Source: JAAEQG01 sp023133475
Lineage (GTDB): Bacteria > Planctomycetota > Phycisphaerae > UBA1845
Assembly (NCBI GenBank): GCA_030631415.1
Contig: DAOVLE010000231.1
Span: forward strand, 1 to 7,997
DNA length: 7,997 bases
Direction: 5' to 3'
The notes beneath the pieces were generated by a model. That model ran no database searches. It was not told the origin of the DNA and saw nothing but the letters and a program-made list of their open reading frames with translations. Below, one piece after another: positions 5,020 to 7,997 of this stretch; position 1 is the stretch's first letter; the number at the start of each line of letters is the position of its first letter. The translations under genes were made by a program, and so were the position numbers.

Positions 5020-6525
5020 ATGAGCACGATTACCACCATCTCACAACTTGCGGATTATGTGGGGCAAAGCGTCACCTTGCACGGGTGGGTTCTTAGAAAC
5101 ACGCCCAAAGGCAAGCTGGTCTTCGTCACCCTCCGCGATGGGACCGGATACTGCCAGTGCGTGGTCGAACGCGGCGAGGGCACCGAGGCATTCTTCGATG
5201 AGGCAAAACATCTGCCCCAGGAATCATCCATCGAGGTGACCGGGACGGTGGCGGCGGACGAGCGGGCCATCGGCGGGCACGAGTTGCGGGTCGGTTCGCT
5301 CAAGACGATCCAGGCAGCCGTCGAATACCCCATCACCCCAAAGCCGCACGGGATCGAATTCCTGATGAAGCAGAGGCATTTGTGGTTCCGGTCGCAGCGG
5401 CAGTATGTGATCCTGCGTATCCGAGCCACGATTGTGGACGCCATCCGCCGCTATTTCAACGATAACGGGTTCATCCTGATCGACACTCCGATTTTCGCGC
5501 CAGCCGCCGGCGAGGGCACCAGCACGTTGTTCGAGGTGGAGTACTTCGGTGAACCGGTATACCTGGCTCAAACCGGCCAGCTCTACGTTGAGACAGCCTG
5601 CATGGCTCATCGCAAGGTCTACTGTTTTGGGCCTACGTTCAGGGCGGAGAAGTCGAAGACTCGCCGGCATCTCACCGAGTTCTGGATGGTTGAGCCGGAG
5701 ATCGCCTTCGCCAGCCTCGACGACGTGATCGACCTGGCGGAGGACATGACCTGTTCGCTGATCGAGCGGGTGTTGAAGGACCACCGGGCTGACCTGGAGT
5801 TCCTCGGGCGCGACATTGCGAAGTTGGAGCGAATCCAGAAGCCGTTCCACCGGATCAGCTATAGCGAGGTGGCGGATATCCTGCGTGGCCCCCAAGCCAG
5901 GGAGCTTCTCGAAAAGGAGTTGGCTGACAAAACTGCCGAGGTCGAGGAACTCAACAAGAAGATCGAGGAGCTGACGGAGACCGCCAAGACCGCCAGGAAG
6001 AAATGGCAGCAGGAGAAAGCCGCTCAAGAGGAGCAGGCTGCCCGCGAGCGACGCAACGAGTTGGAGGAGGAGATTACGAATATCCCGCGGCATATGGAGT
6101 TGTCAGCCAACTTTGAGTGGGGCAGTGATTTGGGCGGTTCGGACGAGACGATTATTTCTCGGCTTCACGAGCGCCCGGTGTTCGTGCATCGTTACCCGAA
6201 GGAAGTGAAGGCTTTCTACATGCGGGTTGATCGCCGGGATGGGCGTGTGGTTGAGAATTTTGATATGTTGGCTCCTGAGGGTGTTGGCGAGATCATCGGC
6301 GGGTCCGCCCGCGAGGAAGATTATGACATCCTCATATCGCGGATTCGAGAGGAGGGCTTGCCGCAGGAGCCGTACGAGTGGTATCTGGATTTGCGTCGTT
6401 ACGGCAGTGTTCCGCACGGCGGGTTCGGCCTGGGCGTGGAACGAACCGTGGCGTGGTTATGTGGTCTGAAGCACTTGCGTGAAACCATCCCATTCCCGCG
6501 GATGATGGGCAAGATTTACCCGTAG
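5020..6525 (+). CDS. asnS: Asparaginyl-tRNA synthetase with coiled-coil insertion
   Basis: This class II synthetase activates asparagine with ATP and charges tRNA-Asn in the cytoplasm. The 501 residues show an N-terminal OB-fold anticodon-binding domain (VTLHGWVLRN at 18-27, LVFVTLRDGTG at 33-43), QTGQLYVE at 184-191 which favours AsnRS over AspRS, motif 2 FGPTFRAE...RRHLTEFWMVEPE at 203-227 (R208, E210), and motif 3 GFGLGVERTVAWLCGL at 468-483 with R475. The C-terminal PFPRMMGKIYP also fits. Length exceeds E. coli AsnRS (466) because of roughly 70 highly charged residues at about 291-360, rich in E, K, A and Q with heptad-like spacing (VEELNKKIEEL), inserted between ADILRG and FEWGSDLGG. The insertion is in frame and both flanks align with the family, so the enzyme is likely functional. 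The gene appears monocistronic with its own promoter. The start is set by the promoter and the family N terminus. Confidence 0.97.
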   Translation: MSTITTISQLADYVGQSVTLHGWVLRNTPKGKLVFVTLRDGTGYCQCVVERGEGTEAFFDEAKHLPQESSIEVTGTVAADERAIGGHELRVGSLKTIQAAVEYPITPKPHGIEFLMKQRHLWFRSQRQYVILRIRATIVDAIRRYFNDNGFILIDTPIFAPAAGEGTSTLFEVEYFGEPVYLAQTGQLYVETACMAHRKVYCFGPTFRAEKSKTRRHLTEFWMVEPEIAFASLDDVIDLAEDMTCSLIERVLKDHRADLEFLGRDIAKLERIQKPFHRISYSEVADILRGPQARELLEKELADKTAEVEELNKKIEELTETAKTARKKWQQEKAAQEEQAARERRNELEEEITNIPRHMELSANFEWGSDLGGSDETIISRLHERPVFVHRYPKEVKAFYMRVDRRDGRVVENFDMLAPEGVGEIIGGSAREEDYDILISRIREEGLPQEPYEWYLDLRRYGSVPHGGFGLGVERTVAWLCGLKHLRETIPFPRMMGKIYP

Positions 6526-6554
6526 CAAGGAAGGCCTGATGGTATACATTCAGT

Positions 6555-6600
6555 CGTAGGGTGGGTGGAACCTCGCGGAGCGAGGTGGAACCCACCAACC
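6555..6600. repeat. REP-like hairpin repeat with 20-bp internal addition
   Basis: Positions 6555-6572 plus 6593-6600 are identical to the reverse complement of 1399-1424. The 20 bases in between (6573-6592) end in GGTGGAACC, duplicating the preceding word, and contain the mini-hairpin TCGC-GGA-GCGA (6573-6583). The element starts 30 bases after the asnS stop. An imperfect palindrome (6536-6553, CTGA to TCAG) precedes it. No T-tract follows, so termination function is uncertain. Confidence 0.7.
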
Positions 6601-6608
6601 GGTGACGA

Positions 6609-6663
6609 GTCCAAGGTCCTGCTAGCTTCTGATTTTGGACTTTGGACCAGGGATTTTGGACTT
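6609..6663. repeat. GGAC/GTCC word repeat
   Basis: GTCCAAGGTCC (6609-6619) forms an inverted repeat with GGACTTTGGAC (6637-6647) with one mismatch, and GATTTTGGACTT occurs twice in direct orientation (6631-6642 and 6652-6663). It resembles the other low-complexity word repeats of the window. From 6664 to 6755 I see only a GTTTG/CAAAC inverted pair (6725-6729 with 6741-6745) and no gene. Confidence 0.5.
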
Positions 6664-6755
6664 ATTAAGCGGTGGTAACTCTTCAGCCGTATTCAATACC
6701 TGGAATCGTTCGCATCGCTGGGAGGTTTGTAAACGCAGTGCAAACAGAACTCGAT

Positions 6756-7027
6756 CGTCCACGCGGACGGAAGTCCTGGGTCCGTGACAGATTTGGCGAG
6801 AAGATTCGTCTCGCGAACAGTCCCGGAGGGACGACGGTTAATAGCCCAGGGCGCAAGCCCTGGGGAACGGGAGCGCTGACGGAACGTCAAGCCCCGGCGG
6901 GGCGGAGGACACGTGATCCACAGTCCCCTTGCGAACCTCCGTCGCCCTTCCAGGGCTTTTGCGCAGATGCGGTTTATATTCCCCACGGGCTGACGCCCGT
7001 GGCTAAGAACCTACGCCCCTTCGGGGC
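6756..7027. repeat. Cluster of eight short hairpins between asnS and tdk
   Basis: Perfect stems follow one another: 6756-6769 (CGTCC, loop ACGC), 6796-6814 (GCGAGA, 7-base loop), 6820-6832 (GTCCC, loop GGA), 6845-6864 (CCCAGGGC, loop GCAA), 6877-6889 (TGACG, loop GAA), 6891-6903 (GCCCC, loop GGC), 6983-7002 (CCACGGGC, loop TGAC) and 7015-7027 (GCCCC, loop TTC). Between 6904 and 6982 there is a looser GGCGGAGG/CCTCC pairing. A 169-codon open frame crosses the region, but it consists of translated hairpins. None of the stems has a U-tract. Positions 7028-7174 show nothing I can identify. Confidence 0.65.
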
Positions 7028-7174
7028 TGAAAAACAGCCCGCCGAAAGTGTAACGCACTCGGAAGTCCACGGTATGTTCGTCGGGCCTTGCGATGCCGCC
7101 AAAACCATAGGGAAACGGCAGGGTTTGAATGCCCTCCATTGCAGACGGCTGAACTCTTACCTCCATTCTTCTCG

Positions 7175-7759
7175 TTACTGAGGCTCTTCCGGTGGTGGTG
7201 TCCAGCAGTTGAGGCAGCGTGGTTCAAATGCTTCCGGGCCGCCGACTATATTGCCGTCCACGATGGGGGTGGTGCGTTGGGTGTGGTCCGCGGGCTGACC
7301 ACAGCGGGCGCAGATGGCGTGCTTGACTATGACCGTGTCCGCTTGCTCCCGCAGACGAACGATGGATGCGAAAGGCTGACCCCAACTGTCCAGGTCCAGC
7401 GCGGTGACCGCCACCGTGCACCCGCAGCAGGCTAGTTCGCGGCAAACCTCCACCAACGAGGGAGCGAAAAAATGCCCCTCATCAATGCCCACAAACTCTG
7501 TTCGCGGAGATACCCGCGCCGGAATCTGGTGCGAATCCGATACCGTGACGGCACAATGACTGTCCTGCCGGTGCGTAACAACCTCGGTGGCTGAGTAGCG
7601 ATCGTCGCGGGAGTGCTTGAACAGTATGACCCTGTCGGGATCAACCGCCCTCGCCCGCCGTAGCAACTCCTCGGTTTTGCCGCTGAACATGCATCCGCAG
7701 ATCAACTCGATTTTCCCGGTACGCACCGTTTCACCCTGTCGAGTTCCGGCTTGATCCAT
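7175..7759 (-). CDS. tdk: Thymidine kinase (type II, TK1-like)
   Basis: It phosphorylates thymidine to dTMP with ATP in pyrimidine salvage in the cytoplasm. From the ATG at 7759 the product has 194 residues, normal for the family. Landmarks in this numbering: Walker A GCMFSGKT at 22-29, FVGIDEGHFF at 89-98 with the putative catalytic Glu at 94, LDLDSWGQPF at 121-130, and a zinc site formed by CARC (C150, C153) and CLNC (C182, C185) around the thymidine-binding lasso region. The start is uncertain. An in-frame GTG at 7771 adds four residues, and a GTG at 7726, seven bases after AGGG, would give an N terminus closer to other TdK proteins. A -10-like TATGAT lies at 7778-7783 on the minus strand without a clear -35. 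The gene stands alone, with a hairpin doublet just upstream. Confidence 0.95.
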   Translation of the reverse strand: MDQAGTRQGETVRTGKIELICGCMFSGKTEELLRRARAVDPDRVILFKHSRDDRYSATEVVTHRQDSHCAVTVSDSHQIPARVSPRTEFVGIDEGHFFAPSLVEVCRELACCGCTVAVTALDLDSWGQPFASIVRLREQADTVIVKHAICARCGQPADHTQRTTPIVDGNIVGGPEAFEPRCLNCWTPPPEEPQ

Positions 7760-7810
7760 GGTTTGGCCCACACGGGGATCATAACTGAGAAAACGGCGTA
7801 ATCGTAGTAG

Positions 7811-7931
7811 GGCGGGTGTGGGTGCCCCACCCTCTCTGAGGGTGGGGGACTGATTTGAACGCCGACGATTGATTCGAATGCCGATGCCATGATGAATTCA
7901 GTCCCCCACCCCTGGAAGGGGTGGGGCACCC
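7811..7931. repeat. Two-hairpin inverted element upstream of tdk
   Basis: GGGTGCCCCACCC (7820-7832) and the following GGGTGGGGGACTGA (7840-7853) recur inverted at 7898-7931, about 45 bases apart. Each arm is a hairpin with an 8-bp stem: CCACCCTC with GAGGGTGG (loop TCT, 7827-7845) and CCACCCCT with AGGGGTGG (loop GGA, 7907-7925). The stems differ by paired changes. The element is preceded by TAGGGCGGGTG (7808-7818), the head word of the doublet at 2000-2075. The spacer has an imperfect direct repeat, GAACGCCGA and GAATGCCGA. Confidence 0.75.
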
Positions 7932-7939
7932 ATGCGCCT

Positions 7940-7997
7940 CCTGTTGCCTGTTGCCTGTTGCCTGTTGCCTGTTGCCTGTTGCCTGTTGCCTGTTGCC
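7940..7997. repeat. TGTTGCC heptamer tandem array, running off the window
   Basis: Eight perfect consecutive units of TGTTGCC occupy 7942-7997, with a partial unit before them, and the array is cut by the window end. It begins nine bases after the hairpin doublet. Two units in reverse orientation occur at 1984-1997, again beside a hairpin doublet. Perfect heptamers suggest a slippage-prone locus; copy number in the assembly may not be exact. Confidence 0.9.

Noticed and set aside
5224..6093. A 289-codon minus-strand open frame opposite asnS
   Set aside because: It is the antisense shadow of a clearly conserved synthetase gene. The Leu-rich composition is produced by the complementary Glu/Lys codons.
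6672..7181. A 169-codon plus-strand open frame in the asnS/tdk gap
   Set aside because: Its sequence is largely the translation of successive hairpins, it shows no recognisable domain, has no ribosome binding site and runs into the 3' end of tdk.
7940..7997. A CRISPR array
   Set aside because: The units are seven bases long and contiguous, without spacers.

Overview
The window is bacterial chromosomal DNA with five intact protein genes, in moderately GC-rich sequence, separated by long gaps full of short hairpin-forming repeats. The genes are a GAF-PP2C (RsbU-type) phosphatase (114-1370, +), rsmG/gidB (2226-2930, -), adenine deaminase (2927-4651, -), asparaginyl-tRNA synthetase (5020-6525, +) and thymidine kinase (7175-7759, -). 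None identifies the lineage by itself. The dense hairpin repeats between housekeeping genes, the near absence of clear Shine-Dalgarno sites and the base composition remind me of Planctomycetota or a related environmental lineage. That is an impression, not a demonstrated assignment.

Layout: an AT-rich low-complexity repeat (1-72) precedes the phosphatase gene. A gap of about 855 bases (1371-2225) holds hairpin and word repeats. It also holds what looks like an independent non-coding RNA unit: a sigma70-like promoter (1656-1684), an RNA of about 214 nt whose 5' and 3' ends pair (1690-1903), and an intrinsic terminator (1908-1945). ade and rsmG follow on the minus strand as a translationally coupled pair (ATGA overlap). 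The divergent ade/asnS gap (4652-5019) contains a two-hairpin inverted element, a MITE-like repeat and a probable asnS promoter that would make a leaderless message. asnS carries a coiled-coil insertion of about 70 residues. The asnS/tdk gap (6526-7174) is a run of small hairpins. Upstream of tdk there is another two-hairpin element and then a TGTTGCC heptamer array that runs off the end of the window.

Functionally the genes are mostly housekeeping: 16S rRNA methylation, purine salvage, pyrimidine salvage, Asn-tRNA charging and one stress/sigma-factor-type signalling phosphatase. I see no defence system, CRISPR array, integrase or transposase gene. The most interesting content is non-coding: the candidate structured RNA, and a family of hairpins that share GNA-type triloops and, in two doublets, show stem-preserving paired substitutions. 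This is what REP/REPIN-like elements mobilised as single-stranded DNA would be expected to look like.
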